Positions 12,131 to 37,091 of a stretch of 64,000 bases of DNA are shown here, one piece after another. Where the stretch lies: contig ML679995.1 of NCBI GenBank assembly GCA_007922225.1, positions 2,619,928-2,683,927 of the forward strand. The letters are read 5' to 3'. The notes under the pieces were generated by a model. It worked only from the letters and a program-made list of their open reading frames with translations, ran no database searches and was not told where the DNA came from. Position 1 is the first letter of the stretch, and each line of letters begins with the position of its first letter. Source of the DNA: Emydura subglobosa. Its lineage: Eukaryota > Chordata > Testudines > Chelidae. A program made the position numbers and the translations under genes.

Positions 12131-15100
12131 AGGCAGGGAGGAGCGTGTTCCTCTCGCGTCCTTCATGGAGCTGGGAGCAGGGGCAGCTAACAGGCCCCAG
12201 CCAGAAGTGGGGGGAACGTGCTGCTTCGATCCCTTCTACATGCCAGTACTGGCCTGCACGCAGCACCCAAGCACCTGGGCAGACGTCAAGGCAGCTGTCT
12301 CTCTCCTGCTAGAGGGCAGCCCCCGACCCTGTAGGCTCAGCGGTACTGGGGGGTGGCCAGGCCAGCAAAGCAACCCAGCTGCTCGTCCTTCCCTTGAGGA
12401 TCCCACTGCATGCCATGAAGCAGGCCGCCGTCTCCCTCGCTTCGCAGGGGGGGCGGGGCATGGGCACAGCGAGGGGCTGTGACTCGCCCCACGTCGGACG
12501 AGGGACCATCAGGAACGGAACCCAGGAGTCCTGGCTCCCAGGCCGCTCCCTCGAGCGCCAGGCTGCGTGGAGGACGCAGGGTTTGGCTTCTGTGCTCATG
12601 GTGGCCACCTCTCCTGGCTGGGAGCCGTGAAGCCCGTGCTGGGGATTAACCCTTCATGGCGGGATTTAGGAGAGGCAGGAAAAGGGGCTCGTCCCCTCCC
12701 TAACTGCTGTGCCCCACATGGCCCAGCCGCTCCTATAGGGACATCAGACTCCAGTGACACCAGGACCGGCCCTGCAGCAGCGCCCTATGGACCATGCCAC
12801 GCTGCCGTACGACAGAAGCAGGCTCACGGCAGCGACAGCCACGTCCCGCCCCAGCCCACGTCCTCTCCTGCCACGCGACACGGTCCATCCCACGCAGCAA
12901 GAGGCGAAAAGATCCCAGCAACCCTCGCCGCTGGCCTGGAGAACAGGAGTGGAGTCCTACACAGATCGCCCTCCCCACCCTTCGAGCCACTCGAGGGCAG
13001 GGCCTGGCCGTAATACCATGTTTTTGTGTAGGTCCTAGAGAAAGTTTCCACCGCACGCTTTTTCTTTCTGTGACAGGCGTTTCAATAGATTGGTTCAGCT
13101 GGGTGAGACAGTCGCCTCCGCGGGAGATGGAGCCGTGAAGACAGCCTGTTCCCAGGTGCAGAGGGCTACTTCCCGCCCAGGCAGCACCTGTGAGGAAGTC
13201 TTGGTGTTAAGTAGTTCGCTCTAAACCGAGTCGTGAGCGCTGGGAAACGTCAGCTCCCCGCATCAACGCCCGCGAGCATCAAACCAGAGCTATGGCAAGA
13301 GGAAGTGCGGCTGGGTGAGCCCCCTGCCTGGGGAGGAGTTACCAGCGGGCGCATTTCGTTAGCGTCCAGGTTAACGAGGCTGGCATTCAGGAAGACAACT
13401 GTGGGGGCAGAAGGGCCGGGCTGCAGGACTGGGACATAAATGAGTACTGCTAATTCAGTCTCTGTAAATTAGCAATTCTAGCAAATCTACCAGGAAAAAA
13501 AGCACCCCTGAGTTTTCCCTGTAGCAGGGCTGATTGATCGAGCTTGAGTCGCCCGTGTCTCGGCCGGGGGAAATCAGAGGTGACATGAAAGCCCTTTGCT
13601 CAGCTCCTCCCCTGGAGTGAATCTTCGCAGCTTCATGAGGATATCTGGAAAAACAGAGGGCATAGGCCAACCCCCTTCAGCTCCTCTGAGAGCAGCGGGG
13701 AGTTACCTCTGGCCAGAGGGGAATTCAGGACCCTGACAAAAAGGAACAGGGGTCACACGTGGCCCACAAACAATCCATGGGGGTTGTGAGGAACAGTTGG
13801 GATGTGGGAAGGTCTTTGCCCCTAGCAGGTGCCAGGACCTGTAGGTAGAGCAAAAACGAGGGGGCGGAAAAGCCACGTAAAGGGCAGACCGAGGGGAAAG
13901 CGTGCACGGGAAAAGGGCCTGCGCGCCTCAGAGCCGCTGCTGACTTTACTAACCCTGCTAAGTCCCATCCGGCCTGCCCAAGAAGACTCAACTCTGGCCA
14001 GAGGCGGCTCCTCTCCTGGACTCACAGCGCAGCAGGCCGGGCACCCGAGGCAGGCAGGGTCCGCCTGGCACTTAGCAGAGCAGCAAACGTCCCCTGGGCA
14101 GCTCAGTGACTTGGCGCTTGAGAAGCCATAAAACGGTCCCAGCCCCAGGTGACCGTTCTGGAGGGGGGCCAAGAGCTCCACGGGGCCCAGCCCCGCAGCT
14201 GGTCCCCGCCGCAAAGAGCTTACACCGGCAGGGAGCCACGGACAGCGCCAGCCGCCTCTGGAGAGCCGGGGAAGGGGTTTGCGGCATTACTTGCATGCCA
14301 GCGAACAGAGGAAGGCTGGCCCCGGGGGGTGTGACCGGACCCAGGGGGCACCGTGAAAGGTGGCAGGGATTGTCTTGGCTTGTGCCTCACCCGCAGACTC
14401 AGATACAGCTGAGGAACACTTGAAGGGGTGATTCCCCCCCCCCAACACACACACCTCACAGCCATCGTGACGCTGCTACAACCTTCCCTTGGAGACCAGG
14501 CCTCCATGGCAGCCCCTCAGGAGACAGGCCCCTGGCCACCCCTGGAGGGCAAGACTGCGCGTTTGGAGGCGTTGGTGCTCCGCCCCACATACACACTTGC
14601 TTTGCTGGCTGGATCAAGTCAGCGTCTCTGGCAGAAGTGATGCAAGCCTCAGATTTACAGCCCGGTTTTCATCACCCCCCACCCCCGAGGCAGGCGGGGA
14701 AGGTCAGCGCAGGCCGTCCATTCTCTCAAACAACATCTGAGTCAGAGAAGCAGCTTTGTGCTGGACACCGTTAAAAACAAGAGTGACCCGTTCCGGGTCT
14801 CACATGTCCCGTGCCGTGACTCCGGTCCACGAGGCAGGGAGGAGACGCTCGCTCTGCGGCCGGCTGGCTCTCCTGGCGATGCTCGTCTGGAGACAGGCAG
14901 TACCGAAGGGCTAAGGAGGCTACAAACCTGGCTGCCAAAAGCCAGTGGACAGCTGGACAGCTTCCCGGGGCGGGGGAAGGTGTTTCAGACACAGCCCCAC
15001 AGGTAGCCCGTTCGTAGGCCACCCACAGGCCTCAGCACACAACACGCCCTCCCCTGGCTTGCTTGTGTAACCGTCTGCTGGGTGGGGGTGGCAGCAACAG

Positions 15101-18100
15101 GGGCTGGGTTCAATAACACACAACACAACACACAATGAGCTCCAGCCCCCGCCCAGTGACCTAGGACAACCACACCCCACCCCCTCGGGGGCCTCTCGAG
15201 GCAACGCTTCCCCCCTCGCAAGCACAGAGACAGACGGGGTGCAGGAAAGAGACTTTTAATGTGAAAGAAAAATATCCGGGCAATCAATCACTTGGGAAAA
15301 CGCCGCAAGCAGGATTCACACGCAGACGACCCGGGACAAAACACCCAGCCCAGAGCACGCGGGGCAGCTTCCTTTTGCCTCAGCTTCTTCAGTCCAGCAA
15401 CAAGTTCCTTTAATGCGCCCGCCCCCCTCACAGGGGCTGTCCTTCCTCAGGGCAGACCCAGAGTCTAGAGGTGCAGCTACGGAGTTTGCCTCCCACCCTG
15501 GCTGGGGGGGGGGGAGAAGGCACCTTGCCTGCCCCCACTGTGTTCGGCCGCCCAGCCAGTCGCTCCGCCAGCCGCTCTGCTGCACGCCCTCGCCCGCTGC
15601 TACCACCTGCTTCTCCACCAGGGCTTCTGGGCTTGGTTTCTCCACGTTCCACCCAGCGCTCAGTCTCCGTTTCGGTGGTCGTCAACTCTCAGGGGGCGAA
15701 GCTCAGGGCTGAAGCTGGGACGGGGGCGCTGCCCCACGGAGGATGACTTCTGCTCTAGCCAGCACTTCAAACAAGGGACTCCTAATGGAATCTTAACTAG
15801 CTGTATGAACGGGGTGCGGGGGAGGTTAAACCATGGCTGGGGCTCCTCCAGGCAGGAATACCTGTCCCCCCCCATCTCCCTTCACATGAACACGGCAGTG
15901 ATTTGTAACCCACCACCAGGCAAAGGGATCATCTGGGCAAAGCAGTCCCCTCGTGCTGACAGCTACGCAGCAGGGCTGTGTTCCTGCAAACACCAGCTCA
16001 GTAGGGGAGAGTCCCTTCAGACCCCGCTTACCTTCGCATTGCGTGCTGGGACCTGTGGTTTCCAGGGGCCACACCTTTGTAGTAAGAGGCGGCGGTTTTG
16101 TAAACCAGGCGCAGCATTCGGGCTCTTGGCATTGTAAGCCCAGGGGTCCCGCTAGGGAGAGTTTGCACCTTGTCTCCTGCTGGGAGGGGAAACCTGACAA
16201 GGCTCCTAAAGAAGAGGACTCACCATGGATTGTGGGGGCCACAGGCGCCCACAGCGCAAGTCCATCCAAGCCAAGTTTAGCTGCTGGATCAGAGCTGCTG
16301 GGGCCAATTCTCCCCGGTTTCTACTGGCATCCAAATGACTCGTAGCCCTGGCGGGCCAAACGCACTGAGTTGGCCCTCGCAGGGGATCAAAGCAGATGAG
16401 CTGGGAGTAAGGTAACGCCCTGCGTGGAGAGGCCTGGGGACAAAGGGATATTATTCCTTGCATGCAAGCGTTCACGCCAATTCCCGATCATTCCCTCCTC
16501 CGCTAGCCCCCCACAATGCTTTGCAATGGCTCCTAGGGTGCTCCAGAGCGGGCGCACGAGGACTCTGTGCAACAGGTCAGTGGGGTGCTAGTGGCGTGGC
16601 GGATGATGGGCCCCGCTTTCCAGCCGCTCCGCTTTGCAGGGGAAGGAGAGGGGAACAACTCAACCTCCTTGCCCCCTCCGCTCCCCCGCACAGCTGTAAG
16701 GCCCTAAGGGGAAAGCAACCCACAGGTCTTCAGTAACGTCTACCTCTCAGATGCCAGGACATTAGCTCGGGGCGGAGCCAGGGCCGCATCGGAAATGAGG
16801 TATCTCAAGACGGGGAACAGCTACGGGGACAAATCCCCATAACCAGCCGAGGTCAGTTACGAGAGACAGTACACAGGGCAGGCTGGCTCCACTGGGGCTC
16901 TGTGGCGTGCACCCCAGCCCTGGGGCTCAGCCAACACAGAGCCCTTTGGGGGGGCACAGATTGCCCAGCTGCTGAGTCACCTCCCCAGGAGGTACAGACA
17001 CGTGTGCACCGCCCAGAAGGCCACCAGAACACGGCTGTCTATTCAGGCAATGGATGGTGGCTCTCCCCATCATGGAAAGAAATGATAACAGGGCCTCTGG
17101 AGAAAGTGCACCGTTCAAAGGACGCCTGCCCCAGCCTCTGGCCTTCCTCCCCAAGCGCCCCTCATCAGAGCCTTACAAGGAGGCAGAGTGTACACGCACA
17201 CCACGTGACCCAGGGGCAGAACGACACAGAGGCAGACGGCACGGGGCAGGTCTCTTCCGTGCGCGCACACGACAGACATTTCAGCATGCAGCACAGCACG
17301 TGACGGCAGATGGTATCCGCTGCTTTGCAGAGCACATTTACATCAGATTGAGAAACAGGGCCGGGACATGTCTAACGCTCTCTAGGCAGCGTTTGGAAAT
17401 CATACAGCTACGGCGGGGTGGGTCTGTCACACCCATGACTGGGCACCAGATTCACACCGGCTGAACCCCATTTACTCTCCTGCGGTGACTCCAGGTTCAG
17501 CACCTGGCCCTATGCTAGGCACACGCACGCTGGGCGTGGTTTACACGGTGCCCGCAGTGCATACGCTGTCACCTGACCCTTTGAAGGTCGATAATGTTCA
17601 GATTAATGACCCGCTTCTGGTAAGGTTCTTCCCCAAGAATCAGGCTACTCAGAACTCACACCGAGTTCAGTATCTAGCGGGGAGTCTCGGGGCAGATAAC
17701 AAGGACGCTCACATTGAGGACAAAGCGAAACCTTAGATACCTTTCTTAAAATAAATCGAGAAAGCTAGAAAAGATCCAAGCCCTGTAACAAGGTAATACA
17801 AGACTGGGGTGATCTGTGGCATCCCTCTCTGCATCAGCCTTTCGATCGCATACTCACACCGTTCGTGGCGGGCTGGTGTAAGAGACAGAAGGCCCCTGTC
17901 GCATGCAGCGTCTGATAGTCTAAATTCCCCCACAAGTCAAAAGGTCAAGTAGAAAAAGAAACAGGCCGCGATGGAAGAGGCCCAGGAAAGAACATGGCGA
18001 CTGCCCTGCTACAGAGCCAGAGCATCACCTGCTCAAGCTCCGTCCCTCCGGGTCAACCACATTGAGCTTTCCCCCCAATACGCTGAGCTGTACTTACGCT

Positions 18101-18906
18101 GCAGCTTAGACATTGAGCCGTGCCACTGCCATTTCGGCGCGTCAGCATCCTGTCACCCCTGGCTTAAGCGGATTTGCTGTCACTGCTTCCCACTTCCTTG
18201 CGGTCCTGCTGATCGGGGCGTCCTAACTCCTACCACTGGGCAAGCTTTTCTTAGTTCCCAAAACCTAAAGGTCACCGGGGAGCTGTGCCAAGGCTTACAG
18301 CCTACGTAACCTCACTTCTGCTAACTCACTGCTCCAGCACATATCTTACAGGATACAGGCCTGGAGGTTTCTTGCGTTCCAGCCAAATAGAATAAAAGGC
18401 AAGCTGGTGAATATAGCGGGGTGCATATAAATTGCGCGATGGGACTAGAATTCACAGGATGATCCATATCACACATTCCCATGACGGTTTGCATAGGCCC
18501 CCGGCTTTCAGAGAGCAGGAGAGACAGCAACAAAAAGCAACACAGGGCAGCCGGCCGCAGAGCCACGGACACACACAGAGAGGCGAGGGTTGCCTGCTGC
18601 AGACAGAGCACATGGACACACACAGACAAGGGTGGCCGCTAGACAGTCTCTTTACAGAAATATAGAGGAACATTTGGATATTAAAAAAATAGTGGTTACC
18701 CCTTTATAGCCTGTTTCTCCCCCGGCTGAGTGCTTGCTGCGGCAGGCGGACGAGACGGCTAACAGTCAGCCTACCTGGCACGCAGGCGTGGGGGTCAGAG
18801 GGGCTCTTGCCCACAGCCTGTCTGGTACAGTCTGCGGAAGGTGGGGGGAGGGATGGGAAAGGGGCGTCCTTCCACTGAGGCCGTGCTGGTGTATGGGGAA
18901 GGGGTC
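12131..18906. other. Intergenic and SIGMAR1 3'-flanking DNA
   Basis: No exon was recognised. Human SIGMAR1 is followed by ARID3C and DCTN3 on this side, but I found neither an ARID domain nor DCTN3-like coding in this window. A MIR-like fragment ('ggaacccaggagtcctggct', about 12510-12540) is present. The SIGMAR1 3' UTR must begin below 18907. No perfect AATAAA is seen on the minus strand close by; a TATAAA variant near 18702 is the nearest candidate. Confidence 0.4.
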
Positions 18907-19133
18907 TCACTGGGCCAGGTGGCTGAAATAGGCACAGGTTTCCAGGAGCAGGCCTTTGGCATAAACCTGAAGAGTGTAGAAGAGGGTGAGGAAGTCCTGA
19001 GTGCTGAAGATGGTGTCGCCCAAGATGAACATGACCGAGGCGGGGATGACGCCACGGCCGTACTCCACCATCCAGGTGCCGGCACTCCACTGGACAGCCA
19101 TGGCCTCTCCAGACTGCTGCACGATGGTGTCCC
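18907..19133 (-). CDS. SIGMAR1: SIGMAR1 coding exon 4 and stop
   Basis: 227 nt, acceptor CTGTCTGCAG. It encodes 75 residues including the split Gly ([16 protein letters not shown] ... [11 protein letters not shown] ... [13 protein letters not shown] ... AYFSHLAQ) and then a stop, exactly the human exon 4 coding length. The last 20 residues are diverged from human. Confidence 0.95.
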
Positions 19134-22100
19134 CTGCAGACAGACGGACAAACACACACAGCACTGGCTGTTATTCTGAACCCTGGGACAAAACCGGTTC
19201 CAGAGCGCTGCTCCCGGTATGTCTCCAGAGACAGCACACAGAGCTCTCCGTGGGCCTGATTCTACAGGGACCTGAGCACCCTCCACTCCCAGCCTGGGAT
19301 AAGGGGAATTGGGGGTGCTCAGCACCACGCTGGAGAGCCGCCAAATTAGAGGGAGGAGCAGCTAGTCCAGAGGTCTGCCCCCAACAGTGCCCGGTACCAA
19401 CTGCTTCCAAAGAAGATGCAAGGATGCCCCCGAAAGGAGAATTATGGAACAGCCTTCCCACCCGGGCAGTTTCCTCCTGACACTCTGGGCTGGCTGCTGC
19501 TCTGAACCAGGAGGCTTTATAACCCTCCCCTTTTTCTTTAATCCTACCTTATGGGAGTCGAGATGTGCTCCTCACCCAGTCAGGGTATCAGCTTTGAGTC
19601 CTGCTCAACCTGGCCTCCATGAGATCTAGAGGCATGGTGTTCTGCAGGCTAATACACTGTCCCCAGGACAGGCTGTTTCCCCGGGTCTCGGGGGGCTGTG
19701 AGGATTACGCGGGGGAAAGTTTTCGTTTTATCTCCTCAAACTGCTACATGAAAAGCCCCCGGTGACCAGCGCTGCAAAAGCAGCAAGACAGAGGGGGGCT
19801 TCGAGCGCGAGACGGTGGGGTTCGCGCTGACAGCGCCACACGCACCTGGGTAATAGATTTCACTTCTGGTCGTCCCCTCCTTCCACTGCCTGAAGGTCCC
19901 CGAGACGATGTTGTAGTAAATGTCAGCCCAGTACCGACCTGCGAGAGAGGCAGACAGCGTGAAATCTGAGCAACGGGGCAAGACAGCCCATTGCTAGCGC
20001 CGGGTGGGCGTTAGATCAGCTGTCCTAGAACAAGCCCAGACACTCCTATGGGAAGGGAGTGGCGGTTCATGCTCGTCCAAGTGCCTAGAATTGCGAGTTC
20101 AGTCTTGCACCGATGCCAAAGAGCCCTGCTAGACCAGAAGCCAAGACCAGGTGCGGCACCTTGTGATACACCGGGACTTGCTTGTTCTCAGTGGAATTGA
20201 TAGGCTCCTATTCCTGGCAGGCCCAGAGATCTCAAGCCACATCGTTCCCATCCCAGGCGTTTCTCACCCGCTTGAGCTCCTCCTTGATTTCAGAACTAGG
20301 CAGCCGAGCCCTCACCAGCCACCAGGTTTTAGACCGACCCTCGCTGTTTGGAAGCAGCGAGGCTGGGCTGTAAAGAACCAAGTGCGCTGGGTTTCCGGCT
20401 GACCTGCATGGGCTGGGCTGTAAAGAACCAAGTGTGCTGGGTTTCCGGCTGACCTGCATGGACCCCTCTGAAACTGAGGTGAAAAGCAAAGCAAGGTGGG
20501 GAGGCGGAGGATCAGAGCGCAGCCTGCCATGCCTGGCTGGGACCTGCAGCTCTCCTGCGCCGGACACCTGCCCTTCCCCTGATCGCGTAGCACAGGGAAT
20601 CAAAGGCAGCAGGGGCTCTGAGGGGATCTTGAGAAGCCAGCTGCTGGCTAAGAGAAAGGATCTGGCATTGACTCTGCCTCCTCCATTCTCTGGGGACTCA
20701 GCTGCATCCCCTTCGTATTGGCTCTTGGGGGCAGGAGGGCTTTGCTAATCAGCAGACTCCCAGCACAGAGCAGCAAAGGGATGGACAGTCACATCCTGCG
20801 CCAGTGGTCTCTGGAGCCCAGGGCCATCCCTGGGATTCCTCTGGCCAGGCAGGCTGCAGGGCAAAGGTGTGTTTGGGTGACGCAGTCGAGGAAACGGCCA
20901 TGGTTGTTTCAATGTAAAAGCTGTTAAAAGGCAGGGAAACGCAGCCACGGACAAGTGTCTCCCCACCCCCAAGCATGGCTGCACTGAAGCTGAGATCTCC
21001 AGTGGTTCCCTAGTTGTTCTGCCCGCCAAGGACAGTGCAGGGTGTTTGGCCCAAATGCACATTTAGGGCAGTTCCTTTCACCCCTTCCAGACAGGTGGTT
21101 CCATGCCTAGTGGAGGAGAGGGCACTGCTTGTAAGTCAGGGACACTCCCTCAGTCTGACTGTGAAGCAACAGGCGCAGCACCTGAATGCAGGGAGCCACA
21201 GAGACCCTGACCCACGGCCAAGTTCCTGGGGNNNNNNNNNNCCCCCCGTGTCGATGGCCGTCCCGAAGAGCAGCACGTACTCGGTGAGCGAGGCGTGCAG
21301 CAGGCACATGGAGCCCATCCACCCGCCCGCGTTGACAAACACCCACTGCAGATCCTCGTCCGGCAGGATGTGGCCTGGATGCTTCTTCCGCAGCTCCACA
21401 ATGATCTTGGAGAAGGCCAGCTCATGGTCCAAGCCTGCAGCACCAACAAACCCGGGCAAAGTCATCCCCAAGCAGGAGGCCCACGGCCCGACCCATGTCC
21501 CTGCCGCCTTCTTAGTTCCCACCAGTACAAGCCACCCAGCCTAGAATGGGGACCGGGGCTGTATTCTGGGAATCAGACGTTAGAGATGGGATTAACAGGC
21601 TCCCTGCTCTTCCTCATCTGTTCTGTTACTTCCCCCCAGGTTTGGGATTAAGCCTCCCGAGCAAAGGAGCTCCCGGCTCTCCCCTAGGGAGCGATCTGCC
21701 TTCCACAGATCTTGTCGCTACAGGGGGTTTTGTGGGTTGCGGATCTCCTGCGGGTGACTGATTTCGCTCCACGAGCCCAGGTCCCCGGGAGGCGCCGTTC
21801 TCGCAGACAGCGAGCTGCAGAGGCTGGCGGCGGCCCCGGTGCCCTGCCCAGCCCCGCGGCGGCCCGGATCTCCAGCAGGGGCAACACCCAGGCGACGTGC
21901 ACTGAGCCCTGGATCCCCCCCCGCCCCACGGGTCCCTACCGGAGCCCGCCCCCCAGGCCCGGGGCAGGCTGCGGCTGGGGTCCCGGGCCGGACTCACCCG
22001 CGTGCTGCCGGGCCAGCTCCGCGATCTCCTGCGGCTGGAACTCGTAGCGGCGGGAGCCGAGCCAGCTCCGCAGCCCCTGGGCCAGCAGGGCCAGGACCAG

Positions 22101-22145
22101 CAGCGCCAGCCCGGCCCGCAGCGCCCGCGGCCCCGGCACCCACAT
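18907..22145 (-). CDS. SIGMAR1: Sigma-1 receptor (sigma non-opioid intracellular receptor 1), four coding exons
   Basis: SIGMAR1 is a trimeric ER membrane protein at ER-mitochondria contacts that binds many hydrophobic amines and acts as a ligand-regulated chaperone. Coding exons on the minus strand are 22145-21998, 21434-21242 (3' edge lost in an N gap), 19938-19846 and 19133-18907. Exon phases match the human gene, and exons 3 and 4 match the human protein residue for residue in length. The N-terminal helix (about residues 10-30, [13 protein letters not shown]) is the single membrane segment. The cupin-like ligand domain keeps '[15 protein letters not shown]', the Glu matching human E102 (TEYVLLFG) and the Glu matching human E172 (WMVEYGRG). 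The C-terminal membrane-facing helices follow '[13 protein letters not shown]'. If the gap hides three to four codons, the protein has about 222 residues (human 223). The residue matching human Asp126 is Tyr ([10 protein letters not shown]). The gene is head to head with GALT. Confidence 0.95.
19846..19938 (-). CDS. SIGMAR1: SIGMAR1 coding exon 3
   Basis: 93 nt, acceptor CTCGCAG, donor GTGCGT. It encodes [20 protein letters not shown] followed by [11 protein letters not shown], against human [20 protein letters not shown]. The residue aligned with human Asp126 is Tyr. Confidence 0.95.
20361..20460. repeat. 50-bp tandem duplication in SIGMAR1 intron
   Basis: Two head-to-tail 50-bp copies (20361-20410 and 20411-20460) differ at a single base (c/t at 20385/20435). 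They lie in the intron between SIGMAR1 exons 2 and 3. Confidence 0.95.
21232..21241. other. Assembly gap (10 N)
   Basis: A run of ten N interrupts the sequence at the 3' boundary of SIGMAR1 exon 2. C runs border it on the plus strand, consistent with a GC-rich stretch that was hard to sequence. Confidence 1.
21242..21434 (-). CDS. SIGMAR1: SIGMAR1 coding exon 2 (3' edge in assembly gap)
   Basis: The acceptor ...TGCAG precedes 21434. The exon encodes [20 protein letters not shown] onward through '[14 protein letters not shown]', then enters a 10-N gap at 21232-21241. The human exon continues three to four more codons (to ...HSG) before its donor, so the donor is hidden in or beside the gap. 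Confidence 0.93.
21998..22145 (-). CDS. SIGMAR1: SIGMAR1 coding exon 1
   Basis: ATG at 22145-22143 with G at -3. The exon encodes 49 residues ([10 protein letters not shown]... to ...ARQHA) plus the first base of Gly50. Donor GTGAGT follows at 21997. It contains the transmembrane helix and '[15 protein letters not shown]', which aligns with human 'FQREEIAQLARQYAG'. Confidence 0.95.
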
Positions 22146-22496
22146 CCCGCAGCGCGCCGTGCCGTGCCGAGCCGAGCCGAGCCGCGCCAGGGCAAAAGGG
22201 ACCCGCCCACTCCGCGGCCAGCCAATGGGAGCGCGCGGAGACCCGGGAGTCCCGGCCGCCGGCCAATCGCAGCCCGCGGAGCGACACGGGAGGGAGGGAG
22301 GGGGGCGGGGCTCCCCGACGCGCTCGGTCACTGGGTCAATGGGTGGGGGGAGGAGGGGCCGCCCTGGCGAGGAACCTGCGGCGCCTGTCCCCGCCCCCTT
22401 CCCTGCGGGTCACGTGACACTGCGGCGCGGCGCGGTGGGCGGGTCAGCTGACGGCGGGCAAGGACCGAGCGGCGGCGGCTGGCTGGCGCGGGCCGG
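22146..22496. promoter_or_regulatory. Shared SIGMAR1/GALT head-to-head promoter in a CpG island
   Basis: 351 bp separate the two start codons. CpG density is very high from about 21830 to 22560. There are two CCAAT boxes (22222-22226 and 22263-22267), a GGGGCGGGG GC box (22302-22310) and two 10-bp perfect palindromes, GTCACGTGAC (22409-22418) and GTCAGCTGAC (22443-22452). No TATA box is seen. This is the layout of a broad housekeeping bidirectional promoter. The first palindrome matches the E-box/CLEAR consensus bound by USF and MiT/TFE factors. Confidence 0.8.
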
Positions 22497-36231
<13,735 letters not shown>

Positions 36232-36472
36232 CAAGCTGCCTCGCCTGAGGAGGGGAGCCGGTGTCCTTCAGAGGGGGCCGCTGGCCTCACGCTGGGACTT
36301 CGTTGCTCTGTTTTTCTGATCGGTGGGACACAGGCTGGAGGGATCTTGTCTGGAGGGCCTGGTGGGCAGAGCACGGTGGAGACGGTCGGGCAGGCCGCTT
36401 TGGGGGCCGTGGCTCTCCCGCCTGCCGCCCTCTGCGGTGCCGCCTCTCGGCGCCTGGCTTTCCATTCCGTTC

Positions 36473-36478
36473 AATAAA
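36473..36478 (+). terminator. GALT: GALT poly(A) signal AATAAA
   Basis: A canonical AATAAA lies 242 nt after the GALT stop codon, in a plausible short 3' UTR. Cleavage would fall near 36490-36505. Confidence 0.85.
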
Positions 36479-36879
36479 ACCTAAAAGCGAAGCTCTGCTG
36501 CCTGGTGCTGGCTGGGAGCTCTGGGGCCGGACCTCCGCCGCTGTCATTCCCCGATACTCCTGGGGCTCTGCGTGGATATACGCTGGCCCAGGGCATCTGG
36601 GTCTGCAGGGCGGGGGCTGTCTGGGGGCTCTTGCCGGTGGGGAAGGCAGCCAGCAGGCATGGCGCCCCCCGGAGCCGTCTCACGTGTGCGAGGTGTGAAG
36701 GACGCTCTAGTGCGATTGCTCTGTCTCTGGCACCGGTGCCACGACCCACCCTGGCACTGACGTGCCCACAGGCTGGGCCTTTCGCCTGCCCCTGCTGCTC
36801 AGATCATACCCCCCCTCTCCTCCCCCAGTTACTGGTAGCATTGCCACCAGACGTGTCTCCCTCCAGAGATGTCGGTGTG

Positions 36880-36985
36880 TTAAATCTTCCCCACCCCCCA
36901 CCCATCCAACTGGGAAAACTGAGGCACAGAGCGGCGGGGTGAGGGAGGGGCAAATCCCACGTCTCGTTCCCGAGGCCGGTGCTCG
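36880..36985 (-). repeat. MIR-like SINE fragment
   Basis: Antisense core 'aaactgaggcacagagcggc', a short piece. Confidence 0.5.
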
Positions 36986-37039
36986 AAGCGTTGGTCCAGC
37001 CTCCCTCCCCTTTCTGCCCCGGGCTGCAGCCACCGAAGA

Positions 37040-37091
37040 AGAGAGGGCGGGGAGGGGGCGGTGAGACGGAAGTGGCGCCGTCCCCAGTCCC
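37040..37091 (+). promoter_or_regulatory. Candidate housekeeping-type promoter
   Basis: GC boxes at 37045-37052 and 37054-37061 precede an ETS-type ACGGAAGTG at 37066-37074. About 18 bp further on comes an ATGGCGGCTG, itself a YY1-like motif. There is no TATA box. This combination is typical of TATA-less vertebrate promoters. It lies about 550 bp after the GALT poly(A) signal. Confidence 0.35.

Noticed and set aside
1..18900. ARID3C, DCTN3 or CNTFR expected beyond SIGMAR1
   Set aside because: I recognised no ARID-domain or DCTN3-like exon on the minus strand.
18795..19328. 177-codon minus frames over SIGMAR1 exon 4
   Set aside because: These are alternative-frame shadows of the real SIGMAR1 exon 4 frame (18907-19133).
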